Assembly: GCA_002372855.1 (NCBI GenBank)
Contig: DFIZ01000002.1
Coordinates: forward strand, 1 to 22,676
Source: Bacteroidales bacterium UBA3684
Lineage (GTDB): Bacteria > Bacteroidota > Bacteroidia > Bacteroidales > P3
Length of the DNA stretch: 22,676 bases
Direction: 5' to 3'
Within the stretch, counting starts at the first letter, position 1. Each line of letters starts with the position of its first letter. Below the pieces are notes generated by a model. The model ran no database searches and was not told the origin of the DNA. It saw nothing but the letters and a program-made list of their open reading frames with translations. A program made the position numbers and the translations under genes. Of this stretch, positions 1 to 8,123 are shown one piece after another.

Positions 1-55
1 TTGGATAGGGGTTGGATAGGGGTTGAGGTGGGCTCGGGGTGGGTTTGGGGTGGGC
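1..55. repeat. 11-bp-period tandem array (array A), running off the left edge
   Basis: Five consecutive 11-bp units are visible: TTGGATAGGGG at 1-11 and 12-22 (identical), then the diverged TTGAGGTGGGC (23-33), TCGGGGTGGGT (34-44) and TTGGGGTGGGC (45-55). The last base is shared with the stop codon of the helix-hairpin-helix gene, so the array abuts the 3' end of the operon. The left edge of the window may cut it, so whether a mirror-image arm exists cannot be seen. The period matches the three other arrays in this window; the function is unknown. Confidence 0.7.
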
Positions 56-1929
56 TAGAAGCGGAGGCGGGCCTGGAGGTGGAAGGTCTGGCGCAGAGGG
101 CCGGGGGTGGCGGCATCGCCGGAGCCGATGGCCTCCTCGCCGGGGCGGGCGGTGAGGGTGTATTTGAAGCCGAGGTTGAGCCAGCGGCCGACGTCACAGC
201 GCACCACGGCGGCAAGCCGCAGGCCACGGCCTTGGAGCGTGGGGATGCTGAAGGCGTACTGCAGGTTGCTCTCGCTGAGGGTGATGCGGGCATAGTAGCC
301 GTCGATGTCGTGCCAGGCGGCCTGGAGCGTAGCCTGCCAGCGGCCGTGGGTGTAGCGGGCCTCCTGCGAGAGCAGCCATCCGCCCTGGCGTCCGGCCTGC
401 CCGGCGTCGAACCACGAGAGGATGGCGCGCGAGGTGAGGCGCCAAGGGCCGAGGGTGAGGCGCAGCTGGCCCTGCAGCTGGCGGCGGAGGGTCTCCTCGG
501 ATAGGTAGAGGGTGCTGTCGATGCCGGGGACGTTGCGCTGCTGCAGGCGGTGGAGGTAGCGCAGCGACACCTCGGCGCCACCGCCGACACGGCGGCTGAG
601 CTGCATCCGCAGCCACGAGCCCGACGAGGGGGAATAGCTGCCATAGCGCAGCGCAGTGTGGCGCTGGAGGTCGGCGCCGAGCAGGGCCGTGACGCGGAAG
701 GGCAGCTGGAACTGCGCGTCGAGGCTGAGGCCCTGCTCGTTGCGCGTCTGCGAGAGGGCGTAGGCGGCAGCGTGGGGGTTGTGGTAGCGGGCGTCGTAGT
801 GGCGGAGGGTGAGGCCGATGCTGTTGCCGCCGCCCACCGAGAGGCGAGCACCGCCGATGCCGGCCAGGTGGCCTTCGGCGTCGGTGGCCACTTCGCCGAA
901 GAGCAGGGTGCGCCCGGACTGCCACAGGGCGTCGAGGCCGAGGGTGGCGGTGCAGTCGCCGCGGAAGTAGTCCTGGTTGTAGGCGTAGTCGCGCAGCTGC
1001 ACCGAATCGTCGAGGAACACGGCGGCGGCAGTGAGTCCAAGGACGAGGTTGCCGCGGCGGAGGGCGAGGTGGCCGCCGCCCAGCCACTCGCCGTCGGTGC
1101 GCGAACCGAAAGCCGACAGGCTCAGGCCGCGGGCCAGGCGCAGGGTGGCCGCCACGCCCTGCTGCCAGCCTTCCTCGCTGAAGGCACTGGCGGGCCTGAT
1201 GCCCGTGGCATAGCGCACGGGCGAGGCCCCCAGCAGGCTGAAGGGGGCGAAGCCGGTCCACAGTGCCACACCCTGCCCGAACTGGAGGTTGTAGCGTCCG
1301 ACGATCATTTTTTCCAGACGGCCGATGTCGTTCAGCGCAAGGCTGAAATTATTCAAAAAGTACCCCCCCCAACCCTCCGTCGGGTCCTTGTCGGCACTGA
1401 TTTGCAACGAGATACGGTTGCCGAAAGTGAAACGGTAGCAAAGGAGGGCGCGGAGGTTGTCGCCGGAGTAGTGGCCGTTGGCATAGCCTTCGGCCTGTTC
1501 GACGGTGCCGCCGATGCCGGCGACCAGTGTGTGCCGGCCGCGGCGCAGCAGTTCGGACAGCGAAGGAATGTTCTGTTCCTCAAAGGGTTCGGCTTTCACC
1601 AGGGGTGCGATACGGTCGACGATCAGGCTGTCGAAGCCCGGAACCATCAGCAGCTCGCGAACGGAAACGAGCTGCCCGTAGAGGAGGATGTAATTGTGTA
1701 ACGATTTGATTTGAAAAGGGGAAAGGAACGGCAACGAAGAGAGCGAAGCCGTGTCGTTGAGATTGGCAGGATTGTCGGCATATTGCAACAGAATGTCGCT
1801 CAGCTCGGAGGCGTCGGCGTCGGAGCCGCGCTCGTCGATCCACTGCTCGATGGCCGCGTCGACCTGCGCCGACGCCAGGGTTGGGACAGCCATCAGGAGC
1901 AGTATTATCAGCCTTCGTATCAGAAGCAT
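55..1929 (-). CDS. Helix-hairpin-helix protein with predicted outer-membrane beta-barrel
   Basis: 624 residues from the ATG at 1929. The protein has a signal peptide (about residues 1-21, ending ASA before Q). A ComEA-like helix-hairpin-helix region follows (about 53-110), with the family pattern of an NLN start, LPFLS, a YI..YG stretch and an EL..VPGF turn. The remaining roughly 500 residues are alternating, aromatic- and glycine-rich strands typical of an outer-membrane barrel, ending in LQARLRF with a terminal phenylalanine. Proteins of this build are common in Bacteroidota and usually annotated only as helix-hairpin-helix proteins; substrate and role are unknown to me. The reading frame stays open upstream to 2562, but that part is a shadow of the preceding gene; the ATG at 1929 gives a clean signal peptide. 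It overlaps the upstream gene by 10 bp, which suggests coupled translation. A run of eight G on the coding strand (1363-1370) lies in the barrel region. Confidence 0.85.
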   Translation of the reverse strand: MLLIRRLIILLLMAVPTLASAQVDAAIEQWIDERGSDADASELSDILLQYADNPANLNDTASLSSLPFLSPFQIKSLHNYILLYGQLVSVRELLMVPGFDSLIVDRIAPLVKAEPFEEQNIPSLSELLRRGRHTLVAGIGGTVEQAEGYANGHYSGDNLRALLCYRFTFGNRISLQISADKDPTEGWGGYFLNNFSLALNDIGRLEKMIVGRYNLQFGQGVALWTGFAPFSLLGASPVRYATGIRPASAFSEEGWQQGVAATLRLARGLSLSAFGSRTDGEWLGGGHLALRRGNLVLGLTAAAVFLDDSVQLRDYAYNQDYFRGDCTATLGLDALWQSGRTLLFGEVATDAEGHLAGIGGARLSVGGGNSIGLTLRHYDARYHNPHAAAYALSQTRNEQGLSLDAQFQLPFRVTALLGADLQRHTALRYGSYSPSSGSWLRMQLSRRVGGGAEVSLRYLHRLQQRNVPGIDSTLYLSEETLRRQLQGQLRLTLGPWRLTSRAILSWFDAGQAGRQGGWLLSQEARYTHGRWQATLQAAWHDIDGYYARITLSESNLQYAFSIPTLQGRGLRLAAVVRCDVGRWLNLGFKYTLTARPGEEAIGSGDAATPGPLRQTFHLQARLRF

Positions 1930-2666
1930 ACGGCAAGACTTATCTGCGGGGTGAGGCCGAGGACGGGATGGCTCTCGGCGCTGATGTCGATGAGGTAGCG
2001 TCCGTAGGCGATGCCGGCACCGGCGGAGAGCACCAGGGGCGCAGTGGCAAGGCCGGCGCGGAAAAAGAAGTGCTGCCGGTAGCAGTATTCGAAGCCCATC
2101 CGCAGACGCCAGCGCTCCTCGCTCTCGACCTCGACGAGGGTCAACAGGCGGTTGACGGCGCGGTAGGCCATGCCGACATGCAGGCGCCAGGGGGGCCCTT
2201 CGTCCCACGGGCGTGTGCCGACGAGGCCCATGGCTTGCAGCCTGGGAGTAAAGGAGATACGCGCCATGGCCGCGGGGGCGAGATAGTGGCGGTTGCGATA
2301 GTGGCCGTCGGCAACGGCCTGGAGGGAATAGGCGGCGGCGATGCCGACTTCGACCCTGGGGCCAATCTGCATGGAATAGGCTGCAAGCGCCTGGTGCTCG
2401 GCGTAGTCGGCATCGCCGAAATGGCTGTATCCGGCGTGCAGACGCCCCCGCTGGCCGAGGGGGAAGGAGGCATCGAGACGGGCGGTGGAGAGGCCTGCCG
2501 TGGCAAAGCCGGAACGATAGCCCATGGCCACGCAGCGCGTCGTCCCGTCGTCGATGAGGCATCCACCCATCGCAGCGCTGCGGGCGGAAAGGGGGACATA
2601 AACAAATTGGGGAAAGGCCTGGAGGGCAGGCAAAAGGAGCAGCAGCACTATGAGCATACGCCTCAT
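1920..2666 (-). CDS. PorV/PorQ-like outer-membrane protein
   Basis: 248 residues with an N-terminal signal peptide (about 1-20, leucine-rich core ending QAFPQ). The mature part begins VYVPLSARSAAMGG, which resembles the ARxxAMGGA start of PorV/PorQ-type outer-membrane proteins of Bacteroidota. The rest alternates in the manner of a barrel, with a C-terminal phenylalanine. At about 250 residues it is shorter than PorV or PorQ of characterised species, so it is more likely a relative than the T9SS component itself. It starts 10 bp after the RNase III stop codon and overlaps the next gene by 10 bp, placing it firmly in the acpP operon. Methionine 4 (2657) is an alternative start. The family assignment rests on the N-terminal motif and fold pattern only. 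Confidence 0.75.
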   Translation of the reverse strand: MRRMLIVLLLLLPALQAFPQFVYVPLSARSAAMGGCLIDDGTTRCVAMGYRSGFATAGLSTARLDASFPLGQRGRLHAGYSHFGDADYAEHQALAAYSMQIGPRVEVGIAAAYSLQAVADGHYRNRHYLAPAAMARISFTPRLQAMGLVGTRPWDEGPPWRLHVGMAYRAVNRLLTLVEVESEERWRLRMGFEYCYRQHFFFRAGLATAPLVLSAGAGIAYGRYLIDISAESHPVLGLTPQISLAVCF

Positions 2667-2676
2667 AGCATGGCCG

Positions 2677-3411
2677 TTATGCAGGTTTGTCCACTATGGT
2701 GCCCTGGGAGACGAGGGCCTTGTAGGTTCTCTCGGCGGCCAGCTGGTCGGCAGCCTTGATGGAGAATTCGATGGCGGACTTCTGCGCCACGCCGTCGATG
2801 CTGACGAGGCTCTCGTAGCGGCGGCGGCCGCGACCCTGGACGATGGTGCGAACCACCTCGAAGGTGACCTTGCGGTGGTTTTTCTGCCCCCAGTCGATGA
2901 GTTTGCTTTTGTAGTTCCAGTCGGTAGTGGCGATGGAATCGACGTCGAGATAGGTGCGGAGAATGCGGTCGACGATGACGCGTCGGGTGAACTTGTAGCC
3001 TTTGTCGATATACATGGCGCCCACCAGGGCCTCGAAGGCGTCGCCGCCGACGGACTTGAAACCGCCGGAATCGTCGTGCTGGTACTCGACGAGGGGGAGG
3101 AGGCCGATCTGGATGGCGAGCTTGTTGAGGCTTACGCGGCTGACAATCTTGGACCGGAGCACCGTGAGGAAGCCCTCGCCCTGATAGGGGTACTTTTTGT
3201 AAAGGTATTCCGCCACGACGGCTCCCAACATGGCGTCGCCCAGGTACTCGAGGCGTTCGTTGTTGATGCGGTGGCCATGTACCTGAGTGGAGAGGGAGCG
3301 ATGGGTGAAGGCAACACGATACAGCCGCGTGTGTCGCGGAGTGTATCCAAGGACGTTTTTAAAGAAGTGGTTGAATTCCTTGCTTTCGTTGTTTTTTCGG
3401 AAGAAAAACAT
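2677..3411 (-). CDS. rnc: Ribonuclease III
   Basis: 244 residues. The enzyme cleaves double-stranded RNA in rRNA precursors and some mRNAs. The RNase III signature NERLEYLGD is at residues 51-59 (metal-binding E55 and D59 region), and the second catalytic block GDAFEALVGA at 123-132 supplies D124 and E127. A double-stranded-RNA-binding domain fills about residues 168-242, with the expected basic segment and the SIKAADQLAAERTYKAL helix. Length is usual for the family. Only 5 bp separate it from fabF; the order acpP-fabF-rnc is a well-known Bacteroidota arrangement. Confidence 0.97.
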   Translation of the reverse strand: MFFFRKNNESKEFNHFFKNVLGYTPRHTRLYRVAFTHRSLSTQVHGHRINNERLEYLGDAMLGAVVAEYLYKKYPYQGEGFLTVLRSKIVSRVSLNKLAIQIGLLPLVEYQHDDSGGFKSVGGDAFEALVGAMYIDKGYKFTRRVIVDRILRTYLDVDSIATTDWNYKSKLIDWGQKNHRKVTFEVVRTIVQGRGRRRYESLVSIDGVAQKSAIEFSIKAADQLAAERTYKALVSQGTIVDKPA

Positions 3412-3416
3412 GCTGG

Positions 3417-4661
3417 CTAGTACTTTCTGAAAGCGAGACAGACGTTGTGACCGCCAAAGCCAAAAGCGTTGCTGATGGCGAAGTTGACCTCGCGCCGCTG
3501 GGCCTTGTTGAAAGTGAAGTCGAGGGCAGGAATCTGCGGGTCGTCGGTGAAATGGTTGATTGTCGGGGGGACAATGCCGTTCTTGATGGTGAGGATGGTG
3601 GCAATGGCCTCGACAGCGCCTGCGGCACCGAGAAGGTGGCCGGTCATCGACTTGGTGGAATTGATGGCGATTTTGTAGGCATAGTCACCAAAGAGTCCCA
3701 TGATGGCTTTCGGCTCGGAGATGTCGCCGATGGGGGTCGAGGTGCCGTGGGTGTTGATGTGGTCAACATCGGTGATGGCCATGCCAGACTCCTCCACGGC
3801 CTGACGCATGGCGCTGATGACACCGAGGCCGTCAGGATGGGATGCAGTGATGTGGAAAGCGTCGGCAGAGAGACCGGTGCCGGTGATTTCGGCGTAGATG
3901 TGTGCACCACGCGCTTTGGCGTGCTCAAGCTCCTCGAGGATGAGCGCGCCGGCACCCTCGCCCAGGACGAAGCCGTCGCGGTCCTTGTCGTAGGGGCGCG
4001 AGGCGGTCTGGGGGTCGTCGTTGCGTGTCGACAGGGCACGCATATTGCCAAAGCCGCCGATGCCAGCCTCGACAACAGCGCACTCGGAGCCACCGGCAAT
4101 CATGGCGTCCACCTTGCCCAGACGGATAAGGTTGAAAGCGTCGCCAATGGCGACGGCCGAAGTTGCGCAAGCGGCAGTGGTGCTGTAGTTGGGGCCGCGC
4201 AGACCATAGCGGATGGCTATCTGGCCGGCGCAGATGTCGACAATGACTTTGGGAATCCAATAGGGACTGAAGCGGGGATTGCCATCGGAGAGTGCGAACT
4301 CGCGCAATTCGTCCTGAAGACTTTTCACACCGCCCATGCCGGAGCCCCAGATGACGCCGAAACGGTCCTTGTCGACATTGGAGTCGTCAAGGCCGGAATC
4401 GCGCATAGCCTCGTCGACAGTGACCAAACCATAGACGGTATAGCCGTCGAGGAGGCGCATTTCCTTTTTGTCGAAAAAGTTGAGAGGGTCGAAACCTTTA
4501 AGTTCCGAGGCAATCTGGCAACGGAACTTCGAGGCATCGAAATGTGTTATCGGCCCGGCTCCGCTCACACCTTTAACCAACGCGTCCCACAAAGCGGGAA
4601 CATTGTTGCCTATAGGGGTGAGCGCGCCGAGACCTGTAACAACAACTCTTTTCAACTCCAT
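3417..4661 (-). CDS. fabF: Beta-ketoacyl-ACP synthase II
   Basis: 414 residues, normal for KAS II. This cytoplasmic condensing enzyme elongates acyl-ACP with malonyl-ACP in type II fatty acid synthesis. The catalytic triad is visible: C165 in TTAACATSA, H305 in NTHGTSTP and H342 in TGHLLGAAG, with the conserved K337 in STKSMTGH. The N-terminal RVVVTGLGALTPIGN and the C-terminal SNAFGFGGHN are family hallmarks. It lies 31 bp downstream of acpP, which encodes its substrate carrier, and 5 bp upstream of rnc. Confidence 0.98.
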   Translation of the reverse strand: MELKRVVVTGLGALTPIGNNVPALWDALVKGVSGAGPITHFDASKFRCQIASELKGFDPLNFFDKKEMRLLDGYTVYGLVTVDEAMRDSGLDDSNVDKDRFGVIWGSGMGGVKSLQDELREFALSDGNPRFSPYWIPKVIVDICAGQIAIRYGLRGPNYSTTAACATSAVAIGDAFNLIRLGKVDAMIAGGSECAVVEAGIGGFGNMRALSTRNDDPQTASRPYDKDRDGFVLGEGAGALILEELEHAKARGAHIYAEITGTGLSADAFHITASHPDGLGVISAMRQAVEESGMAITDVDHINTHGTSTPIGDISEPKAIMGLFGDYAYKIAINSTKSMTGHLLGAAGAVEAIATILTIKNGIVPPTINHFTDDPQIPALDFTFNKAQRREVNFAISNAFGFGGHNVCLAFRKY

Positions 4662-4692
4662 AAAGCGGAAAGAGCAGACTTAATTTGTAAAG

Positions 4693-4929
4693 TTACTTTT
4701 TCGCGTTTTCGATGAAAGCGATAGCGTCGCCAACGGTGACGATCTTCTCAGCTTCCTCGTCGGGAATCGAAAGGTCGAATTCCTTTTCGAGCTCCATAAT
4801 CAGCTCGACGGTGTCCAAAGAGTCTGCACCAAGGTCGTTGGTGAAGCTGGCTTCGGGAGTGACCTGACTTTCTTCAACACCAAGTTTGTCGGTGATGATG
4901 CTTTTTACTTTGGTTGCAATTTCTGACAT
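4693..4929 (-). CDS. acpP: Acyl carrier protein
   Basis: 78 residues from the ATG at 4929 (MSEIATKV). This is the carrier of growing acyl chains in fatty acid synthesis. The phosphopantetheine attachment site is S37 within [12 protein letters not shown], and the protein is strongly acidic. The frame stays open to 4995, but the extra 22 residues do not fit the family and lie over the promoter, so 4929 is preferred. It is the first gene of the minus-strand operon. The serine must be modified by a holo-ACP synthase or Sfp-type transferase; a candidate for the latter is encoded at 21492-22013. Confidence 0.97.
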   Translation of the reverse strand: MSEIATKVKSIITDKLGVEESQVTPEASFTNDLGADSLDTVELIMELEKEFDLSIPDEEAEKIVTVGDAIAFIENAKK

Positions 4930-4962
4930 TTTCTTTGTAATTTTAATTGATAAAACTGGATG

Positions 4963-5000
4963 CAAAGAAACAAAATTTTTTTGACATATAAACACTTTTT
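4963..5000 (-). promoter_or_regulatory. Predicted promoter of the acpP operon
   Basis: Read on the minus strand, TTTCTTTG at 4963-4970, followed by CA, resembles the Bacteroidota -7 element TAnnTTTG with one mismatch. It sits 33 bp before the acpP start codon. A T-rich stretch 20 to 30 bp further upstream (about 4990-5000) is a weak -33 candidate. Confidence 0.5.
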
Positions 5001-5206
5001 AACATTTTATTTGTCAACAGGCAGCACTAATCTACTGGTACCAAGTGAGGTAATAATTTAAAAAAACATGTTTTTTTGTTTTTGCAGGCATGTTTTTCTG
5101 TTGTAAATGCAGCAAATTTTAATTAAATTTTGCAAAATTGCACACTTTTTCGACAATCCATTTTGGTCCACCGAAGGGGTGTTTGGGAATGGAGAGAATG
5201 TTTTTT

Positions 5207-5238
5207 TTACATAGTATCAATATTTATTCTTATCTTTG
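5207..5238 (+). promoter_or_regulatory. Predicted promoter of purN
   Basis: TATCTTTG at 5231-5238, followed by CA, is an exact match to the Bacteroidota -7 element TAnnTTTG and lies 29 bp before the purN ATG. A T-run ending at about 5209 is at the right distance for the -33 element, but no exact TTTG is present. Confidence 0.65.
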
Positions 5239-5267
5239 CATTTTGAAATTGGAAAAAACAAACCGAT

Positions 5268-5840
5268 ATGACAAGACTAGCCATACTGGGTTCCGGCAAC
5301 GGAACCAACGCACAACAGATAACAGAATACTTCGCCGGACGCAAGGATGTTGAAGTGGCCTGCATCATCTACAACGTAAAGGATGCCTACATTGCCCAGC
5401 GAGCAAAGAATCTGGGCGTCGAAGCACGCTATTTCGGCCGCAAGGACTTCTACGAAAGCACTGCCGTGCTGGACTACCTGCGCGAAAAGCAGGCCGACTG
5501 GGTGATTCTGGCAGGATTCCTGTGGCTGGTACCGCAATCGATGCTTGAAGCCTATCCCAACCGAATCATCAACATCCACCCTGCCCTGCTTCCCAACTAC
5601 GGCGGCAAAGGCATGTACGGGCACCACGTGCACGAGGCCGTTGTGGCCAACCACGAAAAAGAGAGCGGCATCACGATCCACATCGTGGACCAGCATTACG
5701 ACCGCGGGACCACCCTGTTTCAGGCACGCTGCACCGTCGACCCGGACGAGACGCCCGACAGCCTAGCGGCAAAAATACATCTGCTGGAAAAGGAGCATTT
5801 CCCCCGCGTAATAGACGAAACCATCAAGAGCAGAGGATAA
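5268..5840 (+). CDS. purN: Phosphoribosylglycinamide formyltransferase
   Basis: 190 residues. This is the folate-dependent GAR transformylase, the third step of purine synthesis, in the cytoplasm. The N-terminal LAILGSGNGTNAQ matches the phosphate-binding loop. The catalytic residues N102 and H104 are in INIHPALLPNYGGKGMYG, and D141 is in HIVDQHYDRG. Length and motif spacing fit the family. The stop codon overlaps the start of the next gene (TAATG at 5838-5842), so the two are translated from one message. Confidence 0.97.
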   Translation: MTRLAILGSGNGTNAQQITEYFAGRKDVEVACIIYNVKDAYIAQRAKNLGVEARYFGRKDFYESTAVLDYLREKQADWVILAGFLWLVPQSMLEAYPNRIINIHPALLPNYGGKGMYGHHVHEAVVANHEKESGITIHIVDQHYDRGTTLFQARCTVDPDETPDSLAAKIHLLEKEHFPRVIDETIKSRG

Positions 5841-6967
5841 TGCGCATCGCCATCAACACACGCCTGCTGCTGAAAGGCAAGATGGACGGCATCGGATGGT
5901 TCACCGCGGAGACGGCCCGCCGAATGGTGGCCAGCCATCCCGAACACCAGTTCTTCTTCTTTTTCGACCGAAAGCCCGCCGAGGAATTCATCTTCGGGGC
6001 TAACGTGACGCCCGTGGTGCTATGCCCTCAGGCACGGCACCCAGTGCTATGGTACCTCTATTTCGAATGGGCCACAACAAAGGCGCTGAAGAAGTATAAA
6101 ATAGACCTCTACCTGTCGCCCGACGGCATGATGCCCCTGCACCCGAAGGTGCCTACACTGACGGTGATTCACGACCTGAACTTCGAGCATGCGAAAGGGA
6201 ACCTCAAACCATCGCACCAGCGGTACATGAGTCACTACTTCCCTCTTTTTGCCCGCTACGCCACAAGGGTGGCAACGGTGTCGACATACTCGAAAAAAGA
6301 CATTGCCGAAACCTATGGCATAGACTTGTCAAAAATCGACGTCGTCTACGACGGTGCCCACAGCAACTACCGCCCGCATTCCGCAGAGGAGAAGGACGCC
6401 ATACGGAAACGATTCACCGACGGATGCCCATATATAATATTTATAAGTACAATATTAAAACGGAAAAACCTGGCGAACCTGCTGAAAGCTTTCGATATGG
6501 TGAAACAGCACGGTCAAAGCGACCTGAAACTTGTGGTAGTGGGCAGCCGTGTGTGGTGGCAGGACGAGCTGTCCGAAGCCTACGACAATATGAAGCATCA
6601 ACAGGATGTCATCATGCCCGGACATGTCGACCCGATGGACCTTTCGGCCCTGCTCTCGGCAGCACAGATGCTTGTCTATCCATCATACTTTGAAGGATTC
6701 GGAATCCCCATACTCGAAGCCATGTACGCCGAAACGGCGGTGGTAGCGTCGAACACCACGTCGATGCCCGAAGTGGGAGGCGACGCAGCACTCTACATCG
6801 ACCCTGCCGACCCCAGCAGTATAGCCAGCGCCATTGTGAGCCTTGACGACGAAGCACTCCGGGAGGAACTCATCGAAAAAGGCCGTCGCCAACGAACCCG
6901 CTTCAGTTGGGACCGCACGGCGGAACTGTTGTGGGATAGCATGATGAAAACAATAGAGAATTCATGA
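5840..6967 (+). CDS. Glycosyltransferase family 4 (GT-B fold)
   Basis: 375 residues, cytoplasmic, with no signal peptide. The C-terminal half shows GT4 features: a basic KRKN at 207-210 after a beta-strand, the VVVGSRVWW strand, and the EX7E motif E285-GFGIPIL-E293 that binds the sugar nucleotide. The N-terminal half carries the DGIGWFT acceptor-side loop (residues 16-22). Donor and acceptor cannot be told from sequence; surface polysaccharide or glycoprotein glycan assembly is likely for the family. It sits between purN and an OmpA-family gene with overlaps on both sides (TAATG and ATGA). An AT-rich patch at 6429-6461 uses ATA, AGT and TTA codons that are rare in the rest of the gene. Confidence 0.92.
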   Translation: MRIAINTRLLLKGKMDGIGWFTAETARRMVASHPEHQFFFFFDRKPAEEFIFGANVTPVVLCPQARHPVLWYLYFEWATTKALKKYKIDLYLSPDGMMPLHPKVPTLTVIHDLNFEHAKGNLKPSHQRYMSHYFPLFARYATRVATVSTYSKKDIAETYGIDLSKIDVVYDGAHSNYRPHSAEEKDAIRKRFTDGCPYIIFISTILKRKNLANLLKAFDMVKQHGQSDLKLVVVGSRVWWQDELSEAYDNMKHQQDVIMPGHVDPMDLSALLSAAQMLVYPSYFEGFGIPILEAMYAETAVVASNTTSMPEVGGDAALYIDPADPSSIASAIVSLDDEALREELIEKGRRQRTRFSWDRTAELLWDSMMKTIENS

Positions 6968-8103
6968 AGAAACACTGGATCAGCCTCGCATGCTTTGTTG
7001 CCCTGTGTGCCGTTGCTCCACTTCGTGCCCAGACAGGAGGCAACCTGGTGTACAACCCGTCATTTGAGGAGCATCGCCGGTGCCCGACAAAAATCGAAGC
7101 CATGGGCATAATGCGCGAGGCCGATGCCTGGTGGCAGCCCACGGGCGGCAGCAGCGACTATTTCAACGCATGCGGAGGGCGGGAATGCAATGTTCCAAGG
7201 AACAAGATGGGCGTGCAGGAAGCGCACTCCGGCGAGGCCTACTGCGGCATCTACTGCTCGCAAGAGCTCTACCGGGAATACCTCCAGACCGAACTCAAAG
7301 CCCCGCTGGTTGGAGGAAAACGATACAAGGTGAGTTTCTGGGTAAGCCTGGCGGAGAAATCGCCTCACGCCACAGCCACCCTGGGCGCCATTCTAACCCC
7401 GGAACGTGTGGAAGACTCGGCTCGCGGCATCCTGATGGAGAGAGAAATGTCCCAAATAGGAGGCAATGGCTCTCAAAGCATCGCCACCTACTTCACCCCA
7501 CAGGTGGTCAACGAGGTGGACAGAATACTCAACGATACGAAAGGATGGACCGAAATCCAAGGAGAATTTGTGGCGGAAGGCGGCGAACGCTTTCTCACCA
7601 TCGGCAACTTCTACTCGTTCAACAAGTCCAACGTGGTGAGCACCACCAACACCAACACGCCGCTGCAGGGGGCATACTATTATATCGACGACGTCGAGGT
7701 AATCTGCCTGGACAGCATCGACAATCCTCCCGCCAAGGTGCAGAAAACAGTCCCCGTGGGCAAAGTCGTCGTACTTGAGAACATCTTTTTTGCCACCGGC
7801 GAAAGCGAAGTCCTGCAACAATCGTACAACGAACTGATGAACCTCAAAGCGATGCTCGAGGATAACCCAAGCATGCAAATCGAGCTCCGTGGACACACCG
7901 ACAACCAAGGCACCCAAGAATACAACCAAAAACTCTCCGAAGCACGAGCCAAAGCGGTGCTGGACTACCTCGTGGACCGCGGAATCGACCGCAAGCGCCT
8001 TTCCTGCGTGGGCTACGGCAAAAGCATGCCCGTGGCCGACAATGCCACCGCGGAAGGACGGCAGAAAAACCGCCGCGTGGAATACAGGATAGTGGCGCAG
8101 TAA
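6964..8103 (+). CDS. OmpA-family protein with N-terminal carbohydrate-binding-like domain
   Basis: 379 residues: signal peptide (about 1-22, ending LRA before Q), then a region of about 220 residues opening with NLVYNPSFEE, the typical start of CBM_4_9-like jelly-roll domains in Bacteroidota. From about residue 268 there is an OmpA C-terminal peptidoglycan-binding domain with LRGHTDNQG (D313) and LSEARAKAVLDYL (R328), ending RRVEYRIVAQ. The D and R that contact diaminopimelate are present. The domain would anchor the protein to peptidoglycan from the periplasm. The N-terminal domain has several cysteines (residues 40, 70, 75, 94, 98) that may form disulfides. The start overlaps the glycosyltransferase stop by 4 bp (ATGA), which points to coupled synthesis. 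Confidence 0.9.
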   Translation: MKKHWISLACFVALCAVAPLRAQTGGNLVYNPSFEEHRRCPTKIEAMGIMREADAWWQPTGGSSDYFNACGGRECNVPRNKMGVQEAHSGEAYCGIYCSQELYREYLQTELKAPLVGGKRYKVSFWVSLAEKSPHATATLGAILTPERVEDSARGILMEREMSQIGGNGSQSIATYFTPQVVNEVDRILNDTKGWTEIQGEFVAEGGERFLTIGNFYSFNKSNVVSTTNTNTPLQGAYYYIDDVEVICLDSIDNPPAKVQKTVPVGKVVVLENIFFATGESEVLQQSYNELMNLKAMLEDNPSMQIELRGHTDNQGTQEYNQKLSEARAKAVLDYLVDRGIDRKRLSCVGYGKSMPVADNATAEGRQKNRRVEYRIVAQ

Positions 8104-8123
8104 ACAATCATTCTTTTACGGAC

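Larger units (their letters stand above)
4930..5267. other. AT-rich divergent intergenic region between acpP and purN
   Basis: 338 bp without a convincing gene. It holds the two divergent promoters at its ends and two palindromes between them. One is seven A, CATG, seven T at 5060-5077. The other is an AT-rich near-palindrome of about 22 bp (GCAAATTTT...ATTTTGC) at about 5111-5132 with a single mismatched pair. These could be binding sites or simply AT-rich DNA; nothing in the sequence decides this. Confidence 0.5.

Noticed and set aside
1930..2562. Upstream extension of the helix-hairpin-helix frame to give an 835-residue protein
   Set aside because: The extension is a shadow of the PorV/PorQ-like gene in another frame, is rich in arginine and proline, and would bury a clean signal peptide inside the protein.
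3447..4715. 422-residue open frame antisense to fabF
   Set aside because: It mirrors the codon pattern of fabF, a certain gene; the translation has no recognisable domain and runs over the fabF-acpP gap.
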